This document shows, piece after piece, positions 30,885 to 38,911 of a DNA stretch of 64,000 nt. Made by a program: the position numbers and the translations under genes. The stretch covers positions 1,054,001 to 1,118,000 of the forward strand of contig NZ_CP061033.1 of assembly GCF_014490575.1 (NCBI RefSeq), in the 5' to 3' direction. Origin of the DNA: Corynebacterium zhongnanshanii. Its GTDB lineage: Bacteria > Actinomycetota > Actinomycetes > Mycobacteriales > Mycobacteriaceae. The notes beneath the pieces were generated by a model that saw nothing but the letters and a program-made list of their open reading frames with translations, was not told the origin of the DNA and ran no database searches. How positions within the stretch are numbered: the first letter of the stretch is position 1; each line of letters begins with the position of its first letter.

Positions 30885-30960
30885 TGGAGCGGATGACGAG
30901 ACTCGAACTCGCGACCCTCACCTTGGCAAGGTGATGCGCTACCAACTGCGCTACATCCGC
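30885..30960 (-). tRNA. tRNA-Gly (GCC), CCA encoded
   Basis: Acceptor stem GCGGATG/CATCCGC, D arm with AGCGCAGTTGG, anticodon loop CTTGCCAAG giving GCC, T arm GCGAGTTCGAGTCTCGT. The 3' CCA is in the DNA (30885-30887). One of three copies that are identical over 73 nt. Confidence 0.96.
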
Positions 30961-31015
30961 ATGGGGTACGCCAACCAATTCAAAAACGTCTTAGTGTTTC
31001 TGTTTCAGTTGTGTG

Positions 31016-31087
31016 AGGTGGAAACGGGAATCGAACCCGTGTACACGGTTTTGCAGACCGTTGCCTAAGCCACTCAGCCATTCCACC
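31016..31087 (-). tRNA. tRNA-Cys (GCA)
   Basis: Acceptor GGTGGAA/TTCCACC with discriminator T, as tRNA-Cys requires; anticodon loop TCTGCAAAA reads GCA. CCA is not encoded in the DNA. Confidence 0.95.
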
Positions 31088-31140
31088 GCTGTCGACTTTC
31101 GCAAGCCTGACATGTATCAGTCCATCGAACAATGAACGTG

Positions 31141-31213
31141 AGCGGATGACGAGACTCGAACTCGCGACCCTCACCTTGGCAAGGTGATGCGCTACCAACT
31201 GCGCTACATCCGC
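31141..31213 (-). tRNA. tRNA-Gly (GCC), second copy
   Basis: Identical body to the copies at 30885 and 31348; anticodon GCC. The three bases after the discriminator do not encode CCA. Confidence 0.96.
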
Positions 31214-31249
31214 ATGATTCTTTTTGTTAAAGCCAGTGAATCTTCTGGC

Positions 31250-31324
31250 TGGTGCGCACTACTGGGATCGAACCAGTGACCTCTTCCGTGTCAGGGAAGC
31301 GCTCTCCCGCTGAGCTAAGCGCGC
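31250..31324 (-). tRNA. tRNA-Val (GAC), CCA encoded
   Basis: Acceptor GCGCGCT/AGTGCGC with one G-T pair; anticodon loop CCTGACACG reads GAC. CCA is encoded (31250-31252). Confidence 0.95.
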
Positions 31325-31347
31325 ATGCATCACAGGGGTGTGATGGG

Positions 31348-31420
31348 AGCGGATGACGAGACTCGAACTCGCGACCCTCACCTTGGCAAGGTGATGCGCT
31401 ACCAACTGCGCTACATCCGC
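31348..31420 (-). tRNA. tRNA-Gly (GCC), third copy
   Basis: First gene of the minus-strand tRNA operon, identical body to the other two Gly copies. CCA is not encoded. Confidence 0.96.
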
Positions 31421-31613
31421 AAGCAACTTAACGTACTGTGGAAAGAATCAGGTGATTTGTATCTGAAGCTTTGCACTTTAAGTTGCGAGATAAGAGCCTA
31501 TCTGCCAACGCTGTAATTTACAAATCGCCAGGTAGGGGTGCCAATTTGGTACTTATGGTTATAGTCATGCTAGATTCATTACGCAGCCAAGAGCGCGAGC
31601 ACCTGGCTTACAC
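31421..31613. other. AT-rich divergent promoter region between tRNA units
   Basis: 193 bp with no credible gene. Both tRNA units must start here. Toward tRNA-Val(CAC) there are -10-like boxes TATAGT and TAGATT near 31560-31577 with TTGGTA upstream; toward the minus-strand operon no clear promoter could be picked out. It is distinctly richer in A/T than its surroundings. Confidence 0.5.
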
Positions 31614-31685
31614 GGTTCCATAGCTCAGCGGGAGAGCGTTCCGTTCACACCGGAAAGGTCGCTGGTTCGATCCCAGTTGGAACCA
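31614..31685 (+). tRNA. tRNA-Val (CAC)
   Basis: Acceptor GGTTCCA/TGGAACC, D arm AGCTCAGCGGGAGAGC, anticodon stem TTCCG/CGGAA with loop TTCACAC giving CAC, T arm GCTGGTTCGATCCCAGT. CCA is not encoded. Monocistronic, followed at once by a terminator. Confidence 0.95.
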
Positions 31686-31690
31686 CAGAT

Positions 31691-31715
31691 AACCTCCCTG
31701 ATCAGGGAGGTTTTT
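31691..31715 (+). terminator. Intrinsic terminator after tRNA-Val(CAC)
   Basis: AACCTCCCTGA (31691-31701) is followed directly by its reverse complement TCAGGGAGGTT and a run of five T, forming a tight GC-rich hairpin. Confidence 0.92.
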
Positions 31716-31718
31716 CTT

Positions 31719-31740
31719 GTGTTAGTCAAGTGTTAGTCAA
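31719..31740 (+). repeat. Two perfect 11-bp tandem repeats
   Basis: GTGTTAGTCAA occurs twice head to tail (31719-31729 and 31730-31740), just past the tRNA-Val terminator and about 65 bp before aftC. The period is close to one helical turn. Confidence 0.85.
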
Positions 31741-31791
31741 GATTGTTGGGCACGCACAGCGTGGCGTTGTATGGACGGTCACCACAACTAT

Positions 31792-31797
31792 TAAGCT
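31792..31797 (+). promoter_or_regulatory. -10 box of aftC, leaderless spacing
   Basis: TAAGCT ends 7 nt before the aftC ATG at 31805, so the transcript probably begins at the start codon. Confidence 0.5.
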
Positions 31798-31804
31798 GTA
31801 GCCG

Positions 31805-33094
31805 ATGTCTGCCCACGCCCTTAAAGTCCCGACGAAGCGCCGTCGCGTGCCTCCACGCGTCCCGCTGGCCCACGGATCAACGCTCGCCCAGATAGCATCG
31901 CTTGCGCTCTGGCCGCTTGCCCTCATCGCCTTTATTCACAAGACGTTTGTCACGCCCTTTAACGGCCCGGAGACCGACGACTTCACCACGGTCATCAGCG
32001 CCTTGTACCGTTTCCGTGAGGGCATCCCGGTCTACAACGAGCAATATTGGCAGGTTGATCCCCACTACCTGTATTCGCCGGGGGCTACCCTGCTGCTCAG
32101 CCCATTGGCGTGGCTGCCGGAACAAGACGCCAGCCGCATGGCGTACATTGTGCTGAACGCCATAGCGGTGGTCTGTGCCTGTGGGCTTCTCACGAAACTC
32201 TTTGATCTGCCACTAAGCAGCCCTGTTTTTCCGGGTAGTGTGTGGCTTCTCTTTAACACAGAGTCCCTTCAAAATACGTTGGCGTTTTCCAATATTAACG
32301 GTTTACTGCTGTTTTTGGAGGTCGTGTTTCTCTGGGGATTACTACGCAGACACCCCTGGCTTGGCGGCATTGCACTGGGTCTCGCCATCACCATTAAACC
32401 TCAGTTTGCGCCACTGTTAGTGTTGCCACTATTCAAAAAACAATGGGCAACATTTGTTCCTGCCGTAGGAATACCGCTGTCATTGAATCTGGCAGCGTGG
32501 CCAATGATGACCTCGCCCGAGGACTTTTTCACCAAGCTCATGCCTTATCTGGCAGAAACCAGAGATTATGCCAATAATTCCATCACGGGCATGGCGGCGT
32601 ACTTTGGCTGGTCCGAAGGTATGACCTGGTTCTGGCGTATTTTTGGCGCTCTGGTGGTCGGAACCGCTCTGTTCCTCTTGCTTCAATGGAGGCACACCGA
32701 AGAGCTTTTTTGGGCCACAACCACCACGTCCCTCATTTTGATCGGAGTGTTCCTCCTCAGCTCTCTGGGGCAGATGTATTACACCATGCTAGCCCTGCCC
32801 ATGTTTTTCACTATTCTTTTGCGCCGCTCGGTGATGCATAATCCGATGACGTGGCTGGGCATGTATTTTTGCCTCACCTTAGATAGCTGGAAGTCCGAGG
32901 AATTTGAATGGTTCGGATACACCATGGAAAATGTGCGGGGGACTATCGGTTGGGCGCTTATCATGCTTTCGGCCACCACCATGATTGTGGTCTGGACGGT
33001 GAAAGAAAAGCCCTGGACAAAGCCTTCCCCCTCCACGCAGGTGCACAAACCCTCGCGACAGCCGTATCCTCGTTCTTACCAAGACGAGAACTAG
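31805..33094 (+). CDS. aftC: GT87 polyprenyl arabinofuranosyltransferase, AftC-like
   Basis: Multi-spanning membrane glycosyltransferase (429 aa) of family GT87, using decaprenyl-phosphoarabinose to branch the cell-wall arabinan on the outer face of the membrane. Around ten hydrophobic helices are visible. The external loop after the first helix carries PETDDFTTVISALYRFREGIPVY, the acidic pair expected for GT-C catalysis, and a YSPGATLLLSPLAWLP block. The identity as AftC rests on family plus position before msrB, as in mycobacteria (Rv2673-Rv2674). Its base composition is lower in GC than the neighbours, near 45% in places. ATG 31805 has a -10 box 7 nt away and no Shine-Dalgarno. Confidence 0.85.
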   Translation: MSAHALKVPTKRRRVPPRVPLAHGSTLAQIASLALWPLALIAFIHKTFVTPFNGPETDDFTTVISALYRFREGIPVYNEQYWQVDPHYLYSPGATLLLSPLAWLPEQDASRMAYIVLNAIAVVCACGLLTKLFDLPLSSPVFPGSVWLLFNTESLQNTLAFSNINGLLLFLEVVFLWGLLRRHPWLGGIALGLAITIKPQFAPLLVLPLFKKQWATFVPAVGIPLSLNLAAWPMMTSPEDFFTKLMPYLAETRDYANNSITGMAAYFGWSEGMTWFWRIFGALVVGTALFLLLQWRHTEELFWATTTTSLILIGVFLLSSLGQMYYTMLALPMFFTILLRRSVMHNPMTWLGMYFCLTLDSWKSEEFEWFGYTMENVRGTIGWALIMLSATTMIVVWTVKEKPWTKPSPSTQVHKPSRQPYPRSYQDEN

Positions 33095-33129
33095 CCACCC
33101 CCAATCCCCCTGCATAGAGGAGCACCAGA

Positions 33130-33555
33130 ATGTCCATCGCTGATTTTGACCCAGTTGATTTCCGATCCCTCTCCGACGAGCAGTGGCGTAGCCGCCTCTC
33201 CCCCGACGAGTACGCCGTTTTGCGCCAAGCCGGCACAGAGGCCCCCTTCACCGGCGAGTACACGGACACCACCACGCACGGAGTGTACCGTTGCCGGGCG
33301 TGCAACGCCGAACTCTTCCGCTCCACCGAGAAGTTTCATTCTCACTGTGGTTGGCCGAGCTTCTTCGACCCTAAAGACTCCGACGCCGTCCTCACCCGCG
33401 AGGACAGGTCCCTGGGCATGGTCCGCACCGAGGTGCTCTGCGCGCAGTGCCATAGCCACCTGGGACACGTCTTTGCCGGCGAGGGCTACGACACTCCGAC
33501 CGACCTGCGTTACTGCATCAACAGCATTTGCCTCACCCTGGATACAGAGGCTTAA
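33130..33555 (+). CDS. msrB: Peptide-methionine (R)-S-oxide reductase
   Basis: Repairs methionine-R-sulfoxide in proteins; 141 aa. Zinc ligands C55/C58 (CRAC) and C104/C107 (CAQC), catalytic C129 in RYCINS, and a likely resolving C73 in HSHCGWPSFF are all present, together with HLGHVF. It follows aftC by 35 nt with a GAGGAG Shine-Dalgarno before ATG 33130, probably in one transcript. Its stop overlaps that of convergent hemY by 4 nt (TTAA). Confidence 0.95.
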   Translation: MSIADFDPVDFRSLSDEQWRSRLSPDEYAVLRQAGTEAPFTGEYTDTTTHGVYRCRACNAELFRSTEKFHSHCGWPSFFDPKDSDAVLTREDRSLGMVRTEVLCAQCHSHLGHVFAGEGYDTPTDLRYCINSICLTLDTEA

Positions 33556-34955
33556 GACAGGTCCTGAACAATCTTGCGCGCTGCGGCAACACCGGACTGA
33601 GCCGTCGCGGGAACGCCCACACCCTGATAGGCAGCACCAGCCAACGCGAGCCCGGCCACGCCCTCAACATCGTTGAGGGCCTGGCCCATACGCTCCATGT
33701 GCCCCACGCCGTAGCACGGCAAGCCGCCCCACCAGCGTTGCACGAAGAACTCCTGGGGCTGTTTGCGCTCACCCGTGACCTTTTCCAGATCGTCCACGGC
33801 ATAGGACAGCAGGGCACGGTCATCGGCTTCGAGGTACCACGGCTGCTGGAGAGTACCGAAGGAGGCGCGGACGATCGATCCACCTTCCACATTCAGGTGC
33901 GGCCACTTGCGGGAGCTAAAGGTAAAGGCCTTCGCTTCCGTAGGCGCATGCTCCCCGAGCAGCACTCCGGAGCGCTGCGGGATGCCGTGATCCGACGCCA
34001 AACGCATGCCGACCACCACGGATGAGGCCAGCTCCACGGAGGCCAAGGCGTCGGAGGCAACAGGAGCAACATCCTTCACCAGCACGCCGGCGGTGGGTGC
34101 TGGCGTGGCGACGACGGCGGCGTCGAACTCCCCGATGGGTTCCACGTACCATCCGCGCGATGTTCGGCTGAGCGATTCCACGCCCGCGTTGTAGAGGATT
34201 TCAGGCTTGGCCGCGTCGATGAGCGCATCCACTACGGCCGCGTATCCGCCGTCAATGCTGCGGAACACAGGGCCGCTGGCAGGTGCTTGACGACGCTTGT
34301 CCAGGATCGCGTCGATCACATCGACGAGGTAGAACGGGGAGTTCTTCTCGCCCCATCGGTCGAGCTCAGCAGCGACTTGCGGCACGGTTGCCCGGACGCT
34401 GAGATCATCGGCGGAGCAAGAATACACTCCACCGAGCATCGGCGAGACAAGCTGATCCACCACGGCACGTCCCAGCCGCGCCTCCACCAACTGACCGACG
34501 GTCGTATCCTGCCCAGGCGTCCACGTCATGGCCTCACCGGTGCGTTCCGCATCGATGCGTTGAGCTGCCTGCTCTCCCAGCACCTGCCGCACGGCATCGC
34601 CGGAGGCCGGGATACCCATGACAGTATCCTTGGGCGCATCCACCAGAGCGCCTTCGACAAAGAGGCCGCTGGGCAAACCAGATGGGGTGCGCAGTGCGTC
34701 GCCCAGCCCCAGTTCCTCGAGCAGTGCGGTGAAATCCTGCCGGAATCCCAGATAGGCCTCAGCACCCATATCAACCGGTCCGGTGCTGAAGTTCACCGTC
34801 TTGAGCTTGCCGCCCAGGCGGTCGTAGGCCTCCACGATGAGAATGCGGGCATCCGGGCCCAATTGCTTGCGCAGTTCGTACGCTGCGGTAAGTCCGGCGA
34901 TACCACCGCCGATGACAGCTACCCGCGGTGTGTTGCGGCCAACGTTGGTGTTCAC
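33552..34955 (-). CDS. hemY: Protoporphyrinogen/coproporphyrinogen III oxidase (HemY type)
   Basis: FAD enzyme (467 aa) of heme synthesis. The N-terminal dinucleotide fold VAVIGGGIAGLTAAYEL with the acidic end VEAYDRLGGKL is clear, and the C-terminus has AGAAYQGVGVPATAQSGVAAA, the second FAD contact. In actinobacteria this family oxidises coproporphyrinogen III in the coproporphyrin route (established for the group, inferred here). It is translated with hemE: GTG 34955 overlaps the hemE stop as GTGA. Confidence 0.95.
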   Translation of the reverse strand: MNTNVGRNTPRVAVIGGGIAGLTAAYELRKQLGPDARILIVEAYDRLGGKLKTVNFSTGPVDMGAEAYLGFRQDFTALLEELGLGDALRTPSGLPSGLFVEGALVDAPKDTVMGIPASGDAVRQVLGEQAAQRIDAERTGEAMTWTPGQDTTVGQLVEARLGRAVVDQLVSPMLGGVYSCSADDLSVRATVPQVAAELDRWGEKNSPFYLVDVIDAILDKRRQAPASGPVFRSIDGGYAAVVDALIDAAKPEILYNAGVESLSRTSRGWYVEPIGEFDAAVVATPAPTAGVLVKDVAPVASDALASVELASSVVVGMRLASDHGIPQRSGVLLGEHAPTEAKAFTFSSRKWPHLNVEGGSIVRASFGTLQQPWYLEADDRALLSYAVDDLEKVTGERKQPQEFFVQRWWGGLPCYGVGHMERMGQALNDVEGVAGLALAGAAYQGVGVPATAQSGVAAARKIVQDLS

Positions 34956-36079
34956 AGTTGGTGAACCTCCTCAAAAGCTCGAGTGATGGCGTCCGGGTCC
35001 GTGTGCGGCAGCACGCCGTGGCCCAGATTGAAAACGTGACCGCGGGCATGGCCCGCGTCGATGGCTGCGTCGGCCTCCCTACAGATCCGACGGATATGGG
35101 ACGCCACGGCATCCTGTGACGCACACAGCACCGCCGGATCCAGGTTTCCTTGAAGGGCCTTGGAACCGCTCACTCCCCCTGCTGCGACGACGGCGTCGTT
35201 GATCCGCTTCGCAGCAGTATCGAGAGGCACACGCCAATCCACGCCCACAACGTCGGGGCCGGCCAGCGCCATATCCGCCAGCAGCTCACCGGTTCCCACA
35301 CCAAAGTGGAACATCGGAATTCCATAGGGGCGCACTGCATCGAAAATCTGTTGGGAATAGGGCTGCACGAACTCGCGGTAGTCGGCGGCTGAGAGGTAGC
35401 CAGCCCAGGAATCAAACAGCTGTATCGCATCCACGCCGGATTCAATCTGGACCTGGAGAAAGCGAATGATCGTCGGCGTGAGCTGGCGCATCAGGGCGTG
35501 CCACACCTCGGGCTGCGAGTACATCAGTGACTTCGTGGTCTCGTGGTTCTTCGAGGGTCCTCCCTCCACGAGGTAGGAAGCCAGGGTGAACGGCGCGCCT
35601 GCAAAACCGATGAGCACCTGGTCGGGACGCAGCCCCTCCAGCACCCCTCCGATGCCCTCCGCCAGGACAGACAGCTGCTCCCGCTCCACGGTGGGCAGGG
35701 CGTTCACAGCGTCCAGTGTGCGCACCGGGTTCTCCACCACGGGGCCGCGTCCGGGAACGATGTCCAAGTCCACGCCGGCGGCCTTCAACGGCACCACGAT
35801 GTCCGAAAAGAGGATGGCCGCATCTGCATCGTGACGGCGCACTGGCTGCAGAGTAATCTCCGCCAAAATGCCTGGCTGGAAGCAGGAGTCCAACATCCCG
35901 ATGTTGGCACGAATCTCCCGGTATTCAGGAAGGGAACGCCCAGCTTGTCGCATCATCCACACCGGCCGACGCGAGGGTTTCTCACCCCGCACAGCGGCCA
36001 GAAGAGGGGCGTCATGAGCGGCGCGGCGGGCCGCCGCTGCCCCGTCAAGATCATGGGCAAAGGGCGCGAATTCTGTCAT
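34952..36079 (-). CDS. hemE: Uroporphyrinogen decarboxylase
   Basis: Decarboxylates uroporphyrinogen III to coproporphyrinogen III; 375 aa from ATG 36079. The N-terminal signature PVWMMRQAGRSLPEYREIR near 40 and the GFAGAPFTLASYLVEGG block near 160 are intact, as is the C-terminal NLGHGVLPHTDP. A CATAAT -10 box ends 7 nt before this ATG and there is no Shine-Dalgarno, so I take it as a leaderless start; a GTG two codons further up (36085) is possible. First gene of hemE-hemY. Confidence 0.96.
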   Translation of the reverse strand: MTEFAPFAHDLDGAAAARRAAHDAPLLAAVRGEKPSRRPVWMMRQAGRSLPEYREIRANIGMLDSCFQPGILAEITLQPVRRHDADAAILFSDIVVPLKAAGVDLDIVPGRGPVVENPVRTLDAVNALPTVEREQLSVLAEGIGGVLEGLRPDQVLIGFAGAPFTLASYLVEGGPSKNHETTKSLMYSQPEVWHALMRQLTPTIIRFLQVQIESGVDAIQLFDSWAGYLSAADYREFVQPYSQQIFDAVRPYGIPMFHFGVGTGELLADMALAGPDVVGVDWRVPLDTAAKRINDAVVAAGGVSGSKALQGNLDPAVLCASQDAVASHIRRICREADAAIDAGHARGHVFNLGHGVLPHTDPDAITRAFEEVHQL

Positions 36080-36086
36080 GAGCACT

Positions 36087-36092
36087 ATTATG
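36087..36092 (-). promoter_or_regulatory. -10 box of hemE, leaderless spacing
   Basis: CATAAT on the minus strand, one mismatch from TATAAT, ends 7 nt before ATG 36079. Confidence 0.5.
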
Positions 36093-36185
36093 CCAGCCGG
36101 TTCCTACAAGCCCCATTTGCCAGGACTGTTTGGGGTTAATGGACCACGCACGGCGCGCCTCCAGAGACTCGGCAACCCTAAAGGC

Positions 36186-36191
36186 TAGGTT
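36186..36191 (+). promoter_or_regulatory. -10 box of the DUF3000 gene, leaderless spacing
   Basis: TAGGTT ends 8 nt before GTG 36200; there is no Shine-Dalgarno in the short gap. Confidence 0.45.
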
Positions 36192-36199
36192 TAGACCTT

Positions 36200-36853
36200 G
36201 TGAATCAAGAGACCGATACCCCGCAGTACTTCGAGGATGCGATCCGCTCCATGTCGCAAGCGCAGGTTCGCTCCGGCATCAGCCTCGGTGACATTCGCCC
36301 CCCTCGGAATCTCGCTCCCTTGAGTTATGCAATTGGCCTGGAAGTCGTCCGCAACAGCTTCAGTGACGAATCCGGCTTCGTGCCCGAGTTTTCCTCCCCT
36401 GACGAGGCCACCGGTGGCGACGCCTTCGGCCGTCTCATCCTCCTTCACGACCCCCAGAGCGAAGACCAGTGGGCGGGAGACACCGGTGCTGGATCGGACC
36501 CCACCTCTCCCAAAATGCGCATGGTGGCTTACATCCAGGCCGATATGGATGCCACCGTGGCCTCCGATCCCCTCCTGCCCGACGTGGCGTGGGATTGGCT
36601 GACCGAAGAACTAGATTCCCCAGAATGCGAGTTCTCAGACCTGGGTGGAACCGTCACTACCACCGCCTCCGTGCGGTACGGCGACATCGGCGGTCCCCCG
36701 CGAGCATTCCAGTTGGAGATGCGTGCAAGCTGGACTGCCACTGGAACTGACCTCGCGGCCCACGTTCAGGCGTTTGCCCAGGTGCTGGCCAATGTGGCAG
36801 GACTTCCTCCCGAAGGGGTATCCCGCTTAAGCTTCGGAACCACGACGGCTTAA
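36200..36853 (+). CDS. DUF3000 family protein, function unknown
   Basis: A 217-residue soluble actinobacterial protein, recognised as DUF3000 from its position between hemE and dxs and segments such as [34 protein letters not shown] (cited in part: RPPRNLAP) and [10 protein letters not shown]. The last third, with [23 protein letters not shown], resembles a small helical bundle. No catalytic motif is evident. GTG 36200 sits 8 nt after a -10 box. It converges on dxs with a shared TTAA at the stops. Confidence 0.85.
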   Translation: MNQETDTPQYFEDAIRSMSQAQVRSGISLGDIRPPRNLAPLSYAIGLEVVRNSFSDESGFVPEFSSPDEATGGDAFGRLILLHDPQSEDQWAGDTGAGSDPTSPKMRMVAYIQADMDATVASDPLLPDVAWDWLTEELDSPECEFSDLGGTVTTTASVRYGDIGGPPRAFQLEMRASWTATGTDLAAHVQAFAQVLANVAGLPPEGVSRLSFGTTTA

Positions 36854-38772
36854 GAACTCAGCGCCTCTACCCACGCAGCCACGCGCTGCGTGACCTTCTC
36901 CACCGACATTCCAATCTCATCCAGCACCTCGGTGCGCGACGCGTGGGACAGGAACTCCTGCGGTATCGCAATGTGGCGAACCGGGACGTCCACACCCGCC
37001 TGATTCAGCACCGTGCTCAGGTGTGCACCGGCACCGGACTGGATGCCGTTGTCCTCGACCGTGACCACCAGATCCGCACCCCGCAGGGCGTCCACGATCC
37101 CGTCTGCCACGGGAATCACCCACGTCGGGTCGATCACCTCAGCGTCCCATCCGGCGTCCTCAGCAGCATGAGCTGCAGCACAAGCCTGCGGGGTCAAGGC
37201 GCCGTAGTTGACCACGACCACTTTTGGACGCGCGCCGTGGGCGTCGGTCTTTGTATGATCGGCAGCATCGGAACGATACAACACGTCGTAATCCTGCGTG
37301 GACTCCACAGCCTCCAGGGGCAGCGGGATATTGCCCTTCGGGAAACGCACCACGGTCGGGGCGTCATGGATCGCCGTGCAGCGCTCCAGCGCCTCCTCCA
37401 GCCGCTGGCCGTCGCGCGGCGCCGCAATGCGAATCCCCGGCACGATGCTGGCAATCGACATGTCCCACATGCCATTGTGGCTCGGCCCGTCGGAGCCGGT
37501 CACGCCCGCACGGTCCAGGACGATTGTCACACCCAGCTTGAGTAGAGCCACATCCATGAGCATCTGATCGAAGGCACGGTTGAGGAACGTGGAATACACG
37601 GCAACCACAGGATGCATGCCACCCAGCGCCAAACCGGCAGCCGACGTCATCGCGTGCTGCTCAGCAATGCCCACGTCATAGGTTCTGTTCGGGTAGTGCT
37701 CAGCGAAATGCGCCAAGCCCGTAGGACCCGCCATCGCCGCGGTGATCGCCACCAGGGAATCATCCTTGCCGGCCAGGTCTATCAGCTTCGAGGAAAACAC
37801 GTTGGTCCACGACCGCGCGCCCTCCTCCTTGGTGCCGATCGACTTGCCGGTCACAGGGTCAATCACGCCCGTGGCGTGCATCTGATCCGCCTCATTCTTC
37901 TCGGCCGGATCGAAGCCCTTGCCCTTCTGGGTCACCGTGTGGACGATGACGGGTCCGCCGTAGTCCTTTGCATAGCGCAGGGCATTCTCCACCTGGCGGT
38001 TGTCGTGCCCATCCACCGGGCCGATGTATTTCAGGCCCAGGTCAGGGAACATCTCCGTGGGCAACACGCTGTGGCGCACCCCGGCCTTCAGACCATGCAT
38101 GACCTGGAACGTGCGCTCGCCAATCCAGCCCATGCGTCCCAGCGCATTCTTCCCGCCGTCCATGACCTTGTCGTACACAGGCTGCAAGCGCAGTGCGGCC
38201 AGGTTCTCCGCAAGGCCACCGATCGTGGGCGAGTAGGAACGGCCATTATCGTTGACGATGATCACCACGTTGCGGTCTCGAGCGGCGGCAATATTGTTCA
38301 ATGCCTCCCAACACATGCCACCCGTGAGCGCGCCATCGCCGACCAGAGCCACCACGTGGCGATGGGTTTGGCCCGTCTGCTCAAACGCCTTGGCCAGGCC
38401 ATCCGCATAGGACAGAGCGGCCGACGCGTGGGAGGATTCCGTCCAGTCGTGCGGTGACTCGCTGCGCTCGGGGTAGCCGGACAGGCCATCCTTCTGGCGC
38501 AGCGTGTCGAACAGGTCCCGCCGGCCCGTCAGAATCTTATGCACATAGCTCTGGTGGCCGGTATCGAAAATCAGCGGGTCCGTGGGCGAATCAAACACAC
38601 GGTGCATGGCGATCGTCAATTCCACCACACCGAGATTCGGCCCCAAGTGCCCACCCGTGGCGGAGACTTTGTGAATCAAGAACGTGCGAATCTCAGCTGC
38701 GAGCTCGTCCAACTGGTCAGCAGAAAGTCGCTTCAGGTCTGCTGGTGAATTGATGCTGTCCAGAATGCCCAT
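36850..38772 (-). CDS. dxs: 1-deoxy-D-xylulose-5-phosphate synthase
   Basis: Thiamine-diphosphate enzyme (640 aa) that starts the MEP isoprenoid pathway from pyruvate and glyceraldehyde 3-phosphate. The cofactor motif is VGDGALTGG...[13 protein letters not shown] near 150-185, the [16 protein letters not shown] histidine block near 70, and the transketolase pyrimidine domain has [20 protein letters not shown] with its catalytic glutamate. Length is normal. The product feeds decaprenyl-phosphate used by enzymes such as AftC and heme-independent quinones. ATG 38772 has GGAG some 13 nt upstream. Confidence 0.97.
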   Translation of the reverse strand: MGILDSINSPADLKRLSADQLDELAAEIRTFLIHKVSATGGHLGPNLGVVELTIAMHRVFDSPTDPLIFDTGHQSYVHKILTGRRDLFDTLRQKDGLSGYPERSESPHDWTESSHASAALSYADGLAKAFEQTGQTHRHVVALVGDGALTGGMCWEALNNIAAARDRNVVIIVNDNGRSYSPTIGGLAENLAALRLQPVYDKVMDGGKNALGRMGWIGERTFQVMHGLKAGVRHSVLPTEMFPDLGLKYIGPVDGHDNRQVENALRYAKDYGGPVIVHTVTQKGKGFDPAEKNEADQMHATGVIDPVTGKSIGTKEEGARSWTNVFSSKLIDLAGKDDSLVAITAAMAGPTGLAHFAEHYPNRTYDVGIAEQHAMTSAAGLALGGMHPVVAVYSTFLNRAFDQMLMDVALLKLGVTIVLDRAGVTGSDGPSHNGMWDMSIASIVPGIRIAAPRDGQRLEEALERCTAIHDAPTVVRFPKGNIPLPLEAVESTQDYDVLYRSDAADHTKTDAHGARPKVVVVNYGALTPQACAAAHAAEDAGWDAEVIDPTWVIPVADGIVDALRGADLVVTVEDNGIQSGAGAHLSTVLNQAGVDVPVRHIAIPQEFLSHASRTEVLDEIGMSVEKVTQRVAAWVEALSS

Positions 38773-38911
38773 GCTGATGGTTCGTCTCCATTCTTTGGGT
38801 AAATGTCTCGTGCAGTTGTGACTAGTATGAACGCCATTCTAGTTGGCTCCGCGCTGCAGTGTGCCAACGTCCTGGCCAGGGGGCTCAGAGGGCGTCAATC
38901 CCTTGGGCGCG

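Noticed and set aside
31614..31740. Prophage attachment site at tRNA-Val
   Set aside because: No integrase, excisionase or second copy of the tRNA 3' end is found; the gene runs straight into its terminator and the conserved aftC-msrB pair.
36185..36200. AGGTTTAGACCT as a DtxR box before the DUF3000 gene
   Set aside because: Only the outer AGGT/ACCT arms fit; the 19-bp consensus is not present, and the same bases serve as a -10 box.
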